Of a stretch of DNA of 64,000 bases, positions 43,186 through 51,878 are shown piece after piece. This DNA comes from Sporosarcina sp. BI001-red (lineage in GTDB: Bacteria > Bacillota > Bacilli > Bacillales_A > Planococcaceae): contig NZ_QQAK01000010.1 of NCBI RefSeq assembly GCF_003384035.1, forward strand, positions 186,001 through 250,000, read 5' to 3'. Numbering within the stretch: the stretch's first letter is position 1; the number at the start of each line of letters is the position of its first letter. The notes below the pieces were generated by a model. It saw nothing but the letters and a program-made list of their open reading frames with translations. It ran no database searches and was not told the DNA's origin. A program made the position numbers and the translations under genes.

Positions 43186-44001
43186 TCAATTTTGTTCAGG
43201 GTCTTCGTTAATGAAATAGTTACTCGTTGGATTTACGAAACCTAGCTTTCCATTCTTCTTCGCGATATGGAGAAGTATGCTGTTTAAAAATGAAAACGTG
43301 ACAGGTCCTTTTTCCAAGATAGATTTCTGGGAAATCGGGATGACTAGGGTATAATCAGCAAACTCATTAGCTGGACTCACGAGCGAATCCGTAATGATAA
43401 TGACTGTGTTCCCTCGCTCTTTCGCTTCTTTGGCCAATCGGATCGAACCAAGCGCGTATCGATAAAATGAAAAAAGAACAACACAGTTTTCTTTACCAGA
43501 AGTCGAAATACCAATTTCAGTTTCTGGATGATAAAGGGACGAATTCCCAAGTAAACTATTTAGCAAAAATGTGAACCAGTGTGCATATGCATACGATTGA
43601 TAATAGCCTACGACTTTCACAGAAGTAGAAGCGGATAAATGATCCACAACGTCTTCCGTCGTCTTCCAATCTAGTTGGTTGGCGATTTGCGAGATGTTTC
43701 TACTATCACTCTCCATTACTCCCGCATAAGGATCAGTAATGGGTGCATTTTCCACGCCGTTCGGTGGCGTTAGTGATAGAAGACTTCTCTGAATTTCGGT
43801 CTGTAGCATTCCGAAACCAGGATAGCCAATAGATTTTGCGAACCGGATGATCATCGTTTCACTTACGTCAATTAAACTCGCAATCTTCTTGGCTGGATGT
43901 GTGGCGAACATAATTGGATTAATCAATAAAGCCTCGGCAACTTTTTTCAAACCTGACGTTAAATCAGGATAAGTGGCCTTTGTTTTTTCAATAAAGTCCA
44001 T
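43186..44001 (-). CDS. RpiR/MurR-family transcriptional regulator
   Basis: Regulator of 271 aa with an N-terminal HTH_6 domain (about 1-77; FATHPAKKIASLIDVSETMI and RFAKSIGYPGFGML) and a SIS domain (about 120-250; TSGKENCVVLFSFYRYA and IIITDSLVSPANEFAD). SIS domains in this family normally bind phosphosugars, yet the neighbours handle acyl-amino acids. It heads the operon with the M20 and racemase genes and diverges from a YfcC transporter; the inverted repeat at 44026-44059 is its likely operator. Confidence 0.9.
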   Translation of the reverse strand: MDFIEKTKATYPDLTSGLKKVAEALLINPIMFATHPAKKIASLIDVSETMIIRFAKSIGYPGFGMLQTEIQRSLLSLTPPNGVENAPITDPYAGVMESDSRNISQIANQLDWKTTEDVVDHLSASTSVKVVGYYQSYAYAHWFTFLLNSLLGNSSLYHPETEIGISTSGKENCVVLFSFYRYALGSIRLAKEAKERGNTVIIITDSLVSPANEFADYTLVIPISQKSILEKGPVTFSFLNSILLHIAKKNGKLGFVNPTSNYFINEDPEQN

Positions 44002-44025
44002 TTACTCTCCAACTTTCGAATGAAT

Positions 44026-44068
44026 CTTATAATTTATTATTGTCAAAATGAATTATAAGCTTTATTAT
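44026..44068. promoter_or_regulatory. RpiR operator overlapping YfcC promoter
   Basis: Perfect 9-bp inverted repeat CTTATAATT (44026-44034) and AATTATAAG (44051-44059). The plus-strand promoter TTGTCA (44040-44045), 17-nt spacer, TATTAT (44063-44068) encloses the right half-site, so binding would repress the transporter. Confidence 0.68.
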
Positions 44069-44115
44069 AGAAACAGTCAACGAAATGTTAAGACAATTCA
44101 GAGCGAGGTGTTCAA

Positions 44116-45519
44116 ATGAACGGAGAAAAACAAAAAAGACGTTGGGGGATCCCTGATGCATACGTAATCCTTTTTTTAATATTGGCACTCATGGCAGTAT
44201 TAACGTATATTATTCCAGCAGGAGAATTTGAACGCCAAGAAATTGACGGAGTAACGGTTGTTGTTCCGGGTGGCTATGAACAAGTCGCCAGTACACCTGC
44301 TAGTTTCATGGACGTATTCATAGCAATTCAAGAGGGCTTAATCGCCTCAGCACCATTAATTTTCTTAGTCCTAATAATTGGTGGTTCGTTTGCAGTCATT
44401 GAATCCACAGGTGCAATTGACGCAATGATATTAAAGACTATTGAAAAGACGAAGAATAAAGAACTTGTCCTCATCACAATTGTGATGGTACTGTTTTCGA
44501 TTTTCGGAACACTAGGAATTATAGTAAATGCTGTAATTGCATTCATTCCAATTGGTATTATCTTGGCGAGGTCAATGAAGTTAGATGCTGTAGTCGGTGT
44601 CTCAATCATCTACTTGGGAGCATACGCAGGATTTAATACTGCATTTCTAGACCCTTTAACAACGGGGACTGCACAGCAAATTGCTCAGTTGCCTTTATTC
44701 TCAGGAATCGGGTATCGAGTGATAATTTATATCGCTATTCTTTTGGCGACAATCCTTTATATAGCATGGTACGTTAAAAAAATTCAAAAGAATCCAGAGA
44801 AAAGTGTACTAGGTTCAAATCCATTTCCAAAGATTGAAGAACGAGATGAATTGAACAAAGAAGTGAAAATTACGGGCACACATAAACTAGTACTTATATG
44901 GTTGGTTCTAGGAATTGCTGCATATGTATTTGGTGTATTTAAATATGGATGGTCTTTAAATGAAATGGCGGCCATTTTCCTGATCATTGCAGTTGGAACC
45001 GCTGTGATTGCAAAATTAACACCCAATCGACTAGTCAAAGAATTCTTTAATGGTGCCAAAGGATTGGTTTATGGTGCGATGATTATTGGAATGGCTCGCT
45101 CGATTGTGGTCGTACTAGAAAAAGGGAACATTCTAGATACAATCGTAAATGGAATGGCCCACGTAATGACACCATTTACAAGTGTCAGCGGTGCGGTCGT
45201 CATGTTCATCGCAAATGAGCTTTTCAATGTCCTTGTATCATCAGGAAGTGGACAGGCTGTTATCGTCATGCCAATCATGACACCGCTTGCTGATCTAATG
45301 GAAATCCCAAGACAAGTGGCGGTTCAAGCGTACAAAATGGGGGACGGATTCACAAATGTCATTACGCCGACTTCCGGTATTTTGATGGCGAACTTAGCAA
45401 TTGCAGGGATCTCGTGGACAAAATGGGTGAAGTTTGTTTTCCCGCTTTTATTAATTTGGACGGCATTGGGAATTATCTTCCTCGTTATCGGCGTGTTGAT
45501 GAATTGGGGCCCTATGTAA
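44116..45519 (+). CDS. YfcC-family carrier (DcuC-like)
   Basis: Membrane carrier of 467 aa with about 12 segments in the YfcC/C4-dicarboxylate-carrier family. Family features include the N-terminal PAGEFERQEIDG loop, the TLGIIVNAVIAFIPIGIILA helix and the C-terminal hairpin FNVLVSSGSGQAVIVMPIM and DGFTNVITPTSG. GAGG precedes the ATG. Divergent from the RpiR-M20-racemase operon and sharing its operator region, so it likely imports an N-acyl amino acid or dipeptide for those enzymes. Confidence 0.83.
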   Translation: MNGEKQKRRWGIPDAYVILFLILALMAVLTYIIPAGEFERQEIDGVTVVVPGGYEQVASTPASFMDVFIAIQEGLIASAPLIFLVLIIGGSFAVIESTGAIDAMILKTIEKTKNKELVLITIVMVLFSIFGTLGIIVNAVIAFIPIGIILARSMKLDAVVGVSIIYLGAYAGFNTAFLDPLTTGTAQQIAQLPLFSGIGYRVIIYIAILLATILYIAWYVKKIQKNPEKSVLGSNPFPKIEERDELNKEVKITGTHKLVLIWLVLGIAAYVFGVFKYGWSLNEMAAIFLIIAVGTAVIAKLTPNRLVKEFFNGAKGLVYGAMIIGMARSIVVVLEKGNILDTIVNGMAHVMTPFTSVSGAVVMFIANELFNVLVSSGSGQAVIVMPIMTPLADLMEIPRQVAVQAYKMGDGFTNVITPTSGILMANLAIAGISWTKWVKFVFPLLLIWTALGIIFLVIGVLMNWGPM

Positions 45520-45575
45520 GTGCATAGACTAACTCATAAAAGAATAGACTTCAAGATCAGGTAGGTAGTCCAATA

Positions 45576-45615
45576 AAACACTTCTCCACAGAATGACTGT
45601 GGGAAGTGTTTTTAA
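45576..45615 (+). terminator. Intrinsic terminator
   Basis: AACACTTC-CCACAG/CTGTGG-AAGTGTT stem with one offset and TTTTT. Confidence 0.85.
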
Positions 45616-45706
45616 TTACTTCCCTAATTTATTGGAAGACTTAAAGGCGAAGAAATGAATAACCTACTAAATTTTAGTAGTTTCCAGAACTTTTAAAAAA
45701 TTTATT

Positions 45707-45784
45707 CGACAAAAGTGCTGTCGACTATTGACGAATCTCGAAAACCTATTTACTATATAATCATTCTATTGAAAGTATTCAATA
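45707..45784 (+). promoter_or_regulatory. abg operon promoter with flanking palindromes
   Basis: TTGACG (45728-45733), 17-nt spacer, TACTAT (45751-45756). Upstream lies CGACA/TGTCG (45707-45723). Downstream lies the perfect 18-bp palindrome TATTGAAAGTATTCAATA (45767-45784), placed where a repressor would block transcription start. No regulator gene is adjacent. Confidence 0.55.
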
Positions 45785-45803
45785 TATCGAGGGGGAGAAA
45801 TTA

Positions 45804-47237
45804 GTGAGTTTGCAAACGTTCACAAAAGAGTATATCGAGAAACACGCAGCCTATTTCGAGGAAATCAGTGAATACATCTTCAATCATCCAGAAACACGAT
45901 TCGAAGAATATGAATCTGCCAAGTATTTATCCGAAAAATGTGAAGAGCGAGGCTTCCACGTAGAACGAGGTGTTGGCGGAATTGAAACCGCATTCACCGC
46001 GACTTTTGGAGAAGGCCATCCTGTCATTGGATTTCTGGGGGAATTCGATGCGTTGCCTGAGCTAAGTCAGGAACCAAATTCTATTGAAGAAAAACGCTGG
46101 GAACGACATATTGGCCATGGTTGTGGTCATAATCTGCTAGGGACAGGTGCTTTTGCAGCCGCATGTGCGGCGAAAGCCTATTTGGAACAACATCAGCTAT
46201 CCGGAACTGTGAAATTTTACGGTTGTCCTGGTGAAGAGGGGGGATCTGGCAAGACGTTCATGGCTCGTGAAGGCGTGTTTGACGGAACGGATCTCGCACT
46301 CTCGTGGCACCCATCACCGACGAACAGCATTATGAGTTTGAGTACACTTGCGAACATTCAAGTGTTTTATCGATTCAAAGGGGTTCCATCACATGCCGCT
46401 AGCACACCGCATTTAGGTCGCAGTGCACTCGACGCATTGGAACTAATGAACACGGGTGTTCAATACCTACGAGAGCATATGCCGGACCAGGCACGCATTC
46501 ACTATGCAATCACTAATACAGGCGGATTTGCACCGAACGTCGTTCAAGCGAATGCAGAAGTACTGTATTTGATTCGCGATGTCGATACCGAAAGCGTTAT
46601 GGATTTGTTTGAACGAGTGAACAAAGTAGCTCAAGGTGCTGCTCTCATGACTGAAACAACTATGACCTATGAAGTAGATAAAGCGTGTTCAAATTATATT
46701 CCGAACCGCGCACTGGAAGGCATTCTGTATGAAAGTTTAACGGAAATTGGAATTGAGCCGCCTACTGAAGAAGAGAAAGAATATGCAAAAGGAATTTTTG
46801 AATCACTCTCTAAAGGAGAACAGAAAGATTACCTTGGCGTCATGAAAGGATTCGGATATGTAGGGAACGGCTCTGAATTCAAAGGAAAGTACGTGTCAGA
46901 TTGTATTGCACCGTACGAAGTACCAACCGAAGTTTTGACCGCTTCCACAGATGTCTCCGATGTTAGCTGGATATTGCCGACAGCGCAGTTATCAACATCG
47001 ACATCAGCACTCGGGACACCGCTTCATACGTGGCAGATGACGAGCCAAGGGCTATCAACAAATGCACATAAAGGGATGTTACGAGCAGGGGCATCTATGG
47101 CGCTCACGGCATTGAAGATTTTTGAAAACACAGACTTACTTGCGCCGATTCGTGATGAATATATCGAGTTTGCCAAGGAAAATCCATATACATGTCCGAT
47201 ACCTGACGGCGTAATGCCTTCACCACTCGGAAGCTAA
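45804..47237 (+). CDS. abgB: p-Aminobenzoyl-glutamate hydrolase subunit B
   Basis: M20-family subunit (477 aa; E. coli AbgB 481) that with AbgA cleaves p-aminobenzoyl-glutamate, a folate breakdown product, to p-aminobenzoate and glutamate. Characteristic blocks: FLGEFDALPELSQ, GHGCGHNLLGTGAFAAA, CPGEEGGSGKTFM and STDVSDVSWILPTAQ. GTG start with GAGGGGGAG upstream. First gene of the operon abgB-abgT-abgA, 20 nt before the transporter. The family also includes indole-acyl and other amide hydrolases, so substrate is by homology and gene company. Confidence 0.9.
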   Translation: MSLQTFTKEYIEKHAAYFEEISEYIFNHPETRFEEYESAKYLSEKCEERGFHVERGVGGIETAFTATFGEGHPVIGFLGEFDALPELSQEPNSIEEKRWERHIGHGCGHNLLGTGAFAAACAAKAYLEQHQLSGTVKFYGCPGEEGGSGKTFMAREGVFDGTDLALSWHPSPTNSIMSLSTLANIQVFYRFKGVPSHAASTPHLGRSALDALELMNTGVQYLREHMPDQARIHYAITNTGGFAPNVVQANAEVLYLIRDVDTESVMDLFERVNKVAQGAALMTETTMTYEVDKACSNYIPNRALEGILYESLTEIGIEPPTEEEKEYAKGIFESLSKGEQKDYLGVMKGFGYVGNGSEFKGKYVSDCIAPYEVPTEVLTASTDVSDVSWILPTAQLSTSTSALGTPLHTWQMTSQGLSTNAHKGMLRAGASMALTALKIFENTDLLAPIRDEYIEFAKENPYTCPIPDGVMPSPLGS

Positions 47238-47257
47238 GAAGAATAGGGGGAATGAGC

Positions 47258-48775
47258 GTGGAAACAGCGAAGAAGGGGTTTTTTAACAAAGCATTGAACG
47301 GCATTGAACGAGTGGGGAATCGTTTGCCGGATCCGTTCATCCTATTTGTAGGAATGGCTGTAGCAGTCATGATTGCATCGTTCATCTTCAGTATGTTCGA
47401 TGCATCGGTAAAGCACCCGGGTACTGGCGAAATAATGCCAATTAACAATTTACTATCAGGTGAAGGATTAAAGTACATTCTAGAAACGATGATTACGAAC
47501 TTTACAGGCTTTGCACCACTTGGCATCGTACTTGCAATGATGCTCGGTATTGGATTGACTGAAAAAGTTGGATTATTCGATTATGCAATCAAGAAATCGA
47601 TTATGAAATCACCGCCTTGGTTGCTAACTTATGCAGTTGCATTCGTAGGTATCATGGGGAACATTGCATCAGATGCAGCGATGCTTCTAGTTCCGCCGCT
47701 AGCAGCAATGATTTTCTACAAAGTAGGACGTCATCCACTTGCGGGTCTAGCAGTTGGTTATGCTTCAGCAGGTGCAGGATTTACCGCCAATCTTTTCATC
47801 GTAGGAACAGACGCATTGCTATCTGGTATATCAACAGAAGCTGCGAAGATTGTAGATGATTCAATTACTGTTTCACCAGTGGATAACTGGTACTTCAATA
47901 TGGTTTCTGTATTCATGCTTACACTTCTCGCAGGTTTCATCACATCTAAATTTATCGAGCCGCGTCTAGGTAAATACAAAGGCGATGCTGTTGAATTGGA
48001 AGTGGAAGAAGAAGATCCGCGTTCTGGAAAAGCGCTACGCAACTCAATGATTGCAGGTCTTTTATACCTCGCAATCCTAGCAGTAGGAATCTTTTGGCCA
48101 AACAGTCCTCTTCGTGGTGAAGGAGGCACAATGATTCCGTCGCCGTTCATCTCAGGGATTGTTCCAATTATTCTATTCCTGTTCTTAGTAGTAGGAATTA
48201 CGTTCGGGATCTCGGTAGGGAAGATTAAGAGCGGAAAAGATATTGCGGGTTACATGGCGGATTCGATGAAAGACATGTCAGGTTATATCGTTCTGATCTT
48301 CGCTATTTCTCAGTTCATTGCCTACTTCAGCTGGTCGAACATCGGTACTTGGATTGCAGTAAATGGTGCCGAGTTCTTAGAATCTGTTAACTTTACCGGA
48401 ATCGGTCTTATTATTGGCTACATTATTTTTACAGCAATGATGAACTTCTTAATTACATCCGGATCTGCAAAGTGGGCATTAGAAGCACCAATCTTCGTGC
48501 CGCTCTTTATGCAACTTGGCTATCACCCAGCGTTCACTCAAGTTGCGTATCGTGTTGCCGATTCATCGACAAACATTGTTACACCACTATTGCCATACAT
48601 GGTTGTCGTGCTGACATTTATGCAAAAGTACGATAAAAAGGCGGGAATTGGAACGCTCATTTCACTTATGCTTCCGTTTTCGATTTGTTTCTTGATTGCT
48701 TGGATTCTGCTTATTCTCTTATTCTTCTATGCAGGCATTCCATTCGGACCAGGAATCACACCATTTTTGAAATAA
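47258..48775 (+). CDS. abgT: AbgT-family transporter
   Basis: Inner-membrane p-aminobenzoyl-glutamate transporter family member, 505 aa, about 10-12 segments. Family blocks: NRLPDPFILF, MLGIGLTEKVGLFDYAIK, GNIASDAAMLLVPPLAAMIF and the C-terminal RVADSSTNIVTPLLPYM. I choose GTG at 47258 because AGGGGG is seven bases upstream; the ATG at 47252 is only one base behind that site. Lies between abgB and abgA, so it imports their substrate. Some members instead export sulfonamides. Confidence 0.9.
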   Translation: METAKKGFFNKALNGIERVGNRLPDPFILFVGMAVAVMIASFIFSMFDASVKHPGTGEIMPINNLLSGEGLKYILETMITNFTGFAPLGIVLAMMLGIGLTEKVGLFDYAIKKSIMKSPPWLLTYAVAFVGIMGNIASDAAMLLVPPLAAMIFYKVGRHPLAGLAVGYASAGAGFTANLFIVGTDALLSGISTEAAKIVDDSITVSPVDNWYFNMVSVFMLTLLAGFITSKFIEPRLGKYKGDAVELEVEEEDPRSGKALRNSMIAGLLYLAILAVGIFWPNSPLRGEGGTMIPSPFISGIVPIILFLFLVVGITFGISVGKIKSGKDIAGYMADSMKDMSGYIVLIFAISQFIAYFSWSNIGTWIAVNGAEFLESVNFTGIGLIIGYIIFTAMMNFLITSGSAKWALEAPIFVPLFMQLGYHPAFTQVAYRVADSSTNIVTPLLPYMVVVLTFMQKYDKKAGIGTLISLMLPFSICFLIAWILLILLFFYAGIPFGPGITPFLK

Positions 48776-48793
48776 CCGTTAGGGGGAAACAAG

Positions 48794-50080
48794 ATGGTTT
48801 ACACGCTTGAAGAAAAACTAACGGAATGGCGCCGCGACTTGCATCGCCATCCTGAGCAAGGATTTCTAGAAATGCGGACGGCTTCTATTGTAGCTGCGGA
48901 AGTAACTAGGCTTGGATTTGAAGTTCGACTTGGAAAAGACGTAATGGTAGAGAATGAAATACTAGGCAAACCGTCAAATGAACAGGTAGCGGCACACGTA
49001 CAGTGGGCTATTGATCATGGAGCAGTTGAAGAGTTTTTACCTTACTTTAAAGAAGGCTTCACAGGAGTTGTCGCGGATTGGAATACAGGTCGGCCTGGGC
49101 CTATTACTGTATTCCGTGTCGACATGGATGCGCTGCCGATCTTTGAGTCAAAAGATGATGCACACGTACCAGGGCAACTGGGTTTCCGCTCAATTGCGGA
49201 AGGCTCCATGCATGCATGCGGTCACGATGCGCATACAACTATCGGACTTGGACTTGCGACAATGGTTGCAGAAGATCCGGATGCATTCAATGGAACGATC
49301 CGAATTGTGTTCCAGCCAGCGGAAGAAGGCGCTCGCGGTGCTAAATCGATGACGGAAGCAGGCGTTGTCGATGATGCAGATTTTTTCATTGCAATCCATA
49401 TCGGCACAGGCGTCCCACACGGTGAATTTGTGTCAGCGGCGAACGGATTTATGGCGTCCACGAAAATGGACGTCACGTTCAAAGGACGCGCATCCCACGC
49501 TGGAGCACAGCCGGAAGAAGGAAAGAATGCATTGCTCGCAGCAGCGAGTGCAACATTGAACTTGCATGCAATTTCACGGCACTCAGGAGGAACTTCACGA
49601 GTGAACGTCGGTGAGCTTCAAGGTGGTGGAGGACGCAATGTCATTGCGGATACAGCCATCATGCAACTTGAAACTCGTGGTGAAACTTCTGAAGTGAATG
49701 AATTCATCCGGAAGCAAGCAGAGAACGTACTACGCGGTGCGGCGATCATGTACGACGTGGAGTGTTCGATTGACATTGTCGGTGAAGCAATCAGCTGCAA
49801 ATGCTCGGAAGGGTTAGCCGCAATGATGGGTGCAGTTGCAAACGAGACGATTGGGATTACAAAAGTCCATCATGCAGACAATGCATCTGCAGGGTCAGAA
49901 GACGCGACGTACTTTATGGAACGCGTGAAGGAAAAAGGCGGTCAGGCGACGTACTGTATTTTCGGCACGGAGCTTGCGGCGGGTCATCATAATGAACGAT
50001 TTGATATTAAGGAAGAGACTTTGCCAGTAGCGGTCGATGTATTGCATCGAACAGTTCTTGCACTGAATGGTCGAGAATAG
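48794..50080 (+). CDS. abgA: p-Aminobenzoyl-glutamate hydrolase subunit A
   Basis: M20D subunit of 428 aa (E. coli AbgA 436), partner of AbgB. Metal-site motifs: FRVDMDALPI, HACGHDAHTTIGLGLA, FQPAEEGARGAKS and SEDATYFMERVKEKGG; dimerisation domain roughly 200-330. AGGGGGA precedes the ATG, 18 nt behind abgT. The order B-T-A differs from the abgA-abgB-abgT order of E. coli. Followed by a strong terminator. Confidence 0.9.
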   Translation: MVYTLEEKLTEWRRDLHRHPEQGFLEMRTASIVAAEVTRLGFEVRLGKDVMVENEILGKPSNEQVAAHVQWAIDHGAVEEFLPYFKEGFTGVVADWNTGRPGPITVFRVDMDALPIFESKDDAHVPGQLGFRSIAEGSMHACGHDAHTTIGLGLATMVAEDPDAFNGTIRIVFQPAEEGARGAKSMTEAGVVDDADFFIAIHIGTGVPHGEFVSAANGFMASTKMDVTFKGRASHAGAQPEEGKNALLAAASATLNLHAISRHSGGTSRVNVGELQGGGGRNVIADTAIMQLETRGETSEVNEFIRKQAENVLRGAAIMYDVECSIDIVGEAISCKCSEGLAAMMGAVANETIGITKVHHADNASAGSEDATYFMERVKEKGGQATYCIFGTELAAGHHNERFDIKEETLPVAVDVLHRTVLALNGRE

Positions 50081-50090
50081 AATAAGTAGA

Positions 50091-50137
50091 TCCTCGGTTG
50101 AGCCGTTTAAGAAAACGGTGAAGCCGGGGGTTTTTTG
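50091..50137 (+). terminator. Intrinsic terminator of abg operon
   Basis: Two-part stem (CCTCGGTT with AGCCGGGG, inner GCCGTTT with AAACGG) followed by TTTTTT. Confidence 0.85.
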
Positions 50138-50158
50138 ATGTGTACATGGGTCATGTTT

Positions 50159-50990
50159 AAACAATCGAAGCTCAACTAATTAATCACTTTAAAGGGGGTG
50201 AATTGTGTCCCGTTATCGAGAAACTTCTCTATGTGTCGGAGAAATCTTGCTATGTGATCGAGAAGTTGACTGCAATGTCCGAGAAATATCCCCATGTGTA
50301 CGACAAACACGAAGAACTGTCGGGCAACGAGTGAAGCTGCGTAACAGTGGAGGAGTCCATCCCCCAACAAGCGAAGCGCTACTAATTAATTCCTTAAAGC
50401 AGCTGAATTGTGTCTCGTTATCGAGAAACTTCGCTATGTGTCGGAGAAATCTTGCTATGTGATCGAGAAGATGACTGCAATGTCCGAGAAATATCCCCAT
50501 GTGTACGACAAACACGAAGAACTATCGGGCAACGAGTGAGGCTGCGTAACAGTGGAGTAGCCCATCCCTCAACAAGCGAGGCGCACCCAATTAATCCCTT
50601 AAAGCAGCAGAGTTGTGTCCCGTTATCGAGAAACTTCGCTATGTGTCGGAGAAAACTTGCTATGTGACCGAGAAGTTGACTGCAATGTCCGAGAAATATC
50701 ACCATGTGTACGACAAACAAGAAAAACTGTCGGGCAACGAGTGAAGCTGCGTAACAGTGGAGGAGTCCATCCCCCAACAAGCGAAGCGCTACTAATTAAT
50801 TCCTTAAAGCAGCTGAATTGTGTCTCGTTATCGAGAAACTTCTCTATGTGTCGGAGAAGTCTTGCTATGTGATCGAGAAGTTGGAATAAGTGTCGGAGAA
50901 AACAACAGGTGTGTCTGACAATTATCTTGAGATGTCGGACAACGTGGATGGGGAAATCACAGGCGAGATAGGTCATTCCTAAACAAGTGA
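50159..50990 (+). repeat. Tandem macro-repeat array B of 205 bp, built of 21-nt phrases
   Basis: Equivalent points recur at 50205, 50410, 50615 and 50820, exactly 205 bp apart; the last copy diverges and a partial left flank starts near 50159. Each copy holds 21-nt units such as TTCTCTATGTGTCGGAGAAA and TTGCTATGTGATCGAGAAG with a fixed core and variable ends, then a spacer with CAACAAGCGAAGCGCTAC. Open frames of 85 codons overlap in different frames because 205 is not a multiple of 3, so they are not credible genes. Confidence 0.92.
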
Positions 50991-51094
50991 AACATTAATC
51001 TTCAATAATGTATTCACTTTCTAGCATGTTAGGGCATTCTTCGAGTACACTGAAAATACACTTATAGAAACAAATCGTTCAGGAGGTGCAGCAG

Positions 51095-51793
51095 ATGGAC
51101 TTTTGGCTGGAAGCAGAAATGATTATGAAGTTGAGCATATCGGCAGTTCTAGGTCTGATAATCGGTCTGGAGCGCGAACTAAAAAGCAAACCGCTCGGCC
51201 TGAAAACAAGCCTTGTCATTAGTATCGTCAGTTGTTTGTTGACGATTGTTTCTATTGAATCGGCATACTCGTTTCCGGATAGTATGAGCGGAGTCAAAAT
51301 TCAGATGGATCCTCTCAGATTAGCTGCTCAAATTGTATCGGGTATCGGTTTCTTAGGTGCTGGCGTAATCTTACGACGTGGAAATGAAAGAATTTCAGGT
51401 CTGACAACGGCTGCGATGATTTGGGGAGCAGCTGGAATCGGGATTGCAGTAGGTGCTGGTTTTTACACGGAGGCCATTTTCGGTGTGCTATTACTCATAC
51501 TGAGTGTAGAACTGATTCCTTACATTGTTACTAAATACGGACCAAAACGGTTGCGTTACCAAGAGCTAACATTACGAATCAAAGTGAACGAACAGTCGAG
51601 TATTGAAACGGTGATGCTGGAATTACAACGTCAACGCTTTAAAATATTCCAATCTCGTATTAAAGATCTTGACGAGGAAGATATGCATTTGTTGGAGATC
51701 AAGGCAAGAGTCTCCGTCAAACGAACCCTTCCGGGGATCTATAACTTGATCAAACAAATTGAATTCGTTCACACAGTGGAAGTCATCAGCTAG
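51095..51793 (+). CDS. MgtC/SapB-family membrane protein
   Basis: MgtC-family protein of 232 aa: N-terminal membrane domain with four to five helices carrying the signature LGLIIGLERELKSKPLGLKT, then GIGFLGAGVILRRG and GLTTAAMIWGAAGIGIAVGAG; C-terminal cytoplasmic ACT-like domain (about 150-232). AGGAGGTG lies six bases before the ATG at 51095. MgtC proteins affect magnesium homeostasis and ATP synthase in pathogens; role in soil bacteria is unclear. No magnesium riboswitch is visible in its short leader. Confidence 0.88.
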   Translation: MDFWLEAEMIMKLSISAVLGLIIGLERELKSKPLGLKTSLVISIVSCLLTIVSIESAYSFPDSMSGVKIQMDPLRLAAQIVSGIGFLGAGVILRRGNERISGLTTAAMIWGAAGIGIAVGAGFYTEAIFGVLLLILSVELIPYIVTKYGPKRLRYQELTLRIKVNEQSSIETVMLELQRQRFKIFQSRIKDLDEEDMHLLEIKARVSVKRTLPGIYNLIKQIEFVHTVEVIS

Positions 51794-51878
51794 TAAATGC
51801 AGGACTTTGCACCTCGTAACGAGTACAGTAAGGATAGAATCTATTAATGCGAACTAGAAAAAAGGAGACGATTTGCTC

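Noticed and set aside
50205-50872. Three 85-codon open frames in array B as tandem protein genes with heptapeptide repeats
   Set aside because: They overlap one another in different frames because the repeat period is 205 bp, and only the first has a convincing ribosome binding site; absence of stops follows from the repeat itself.
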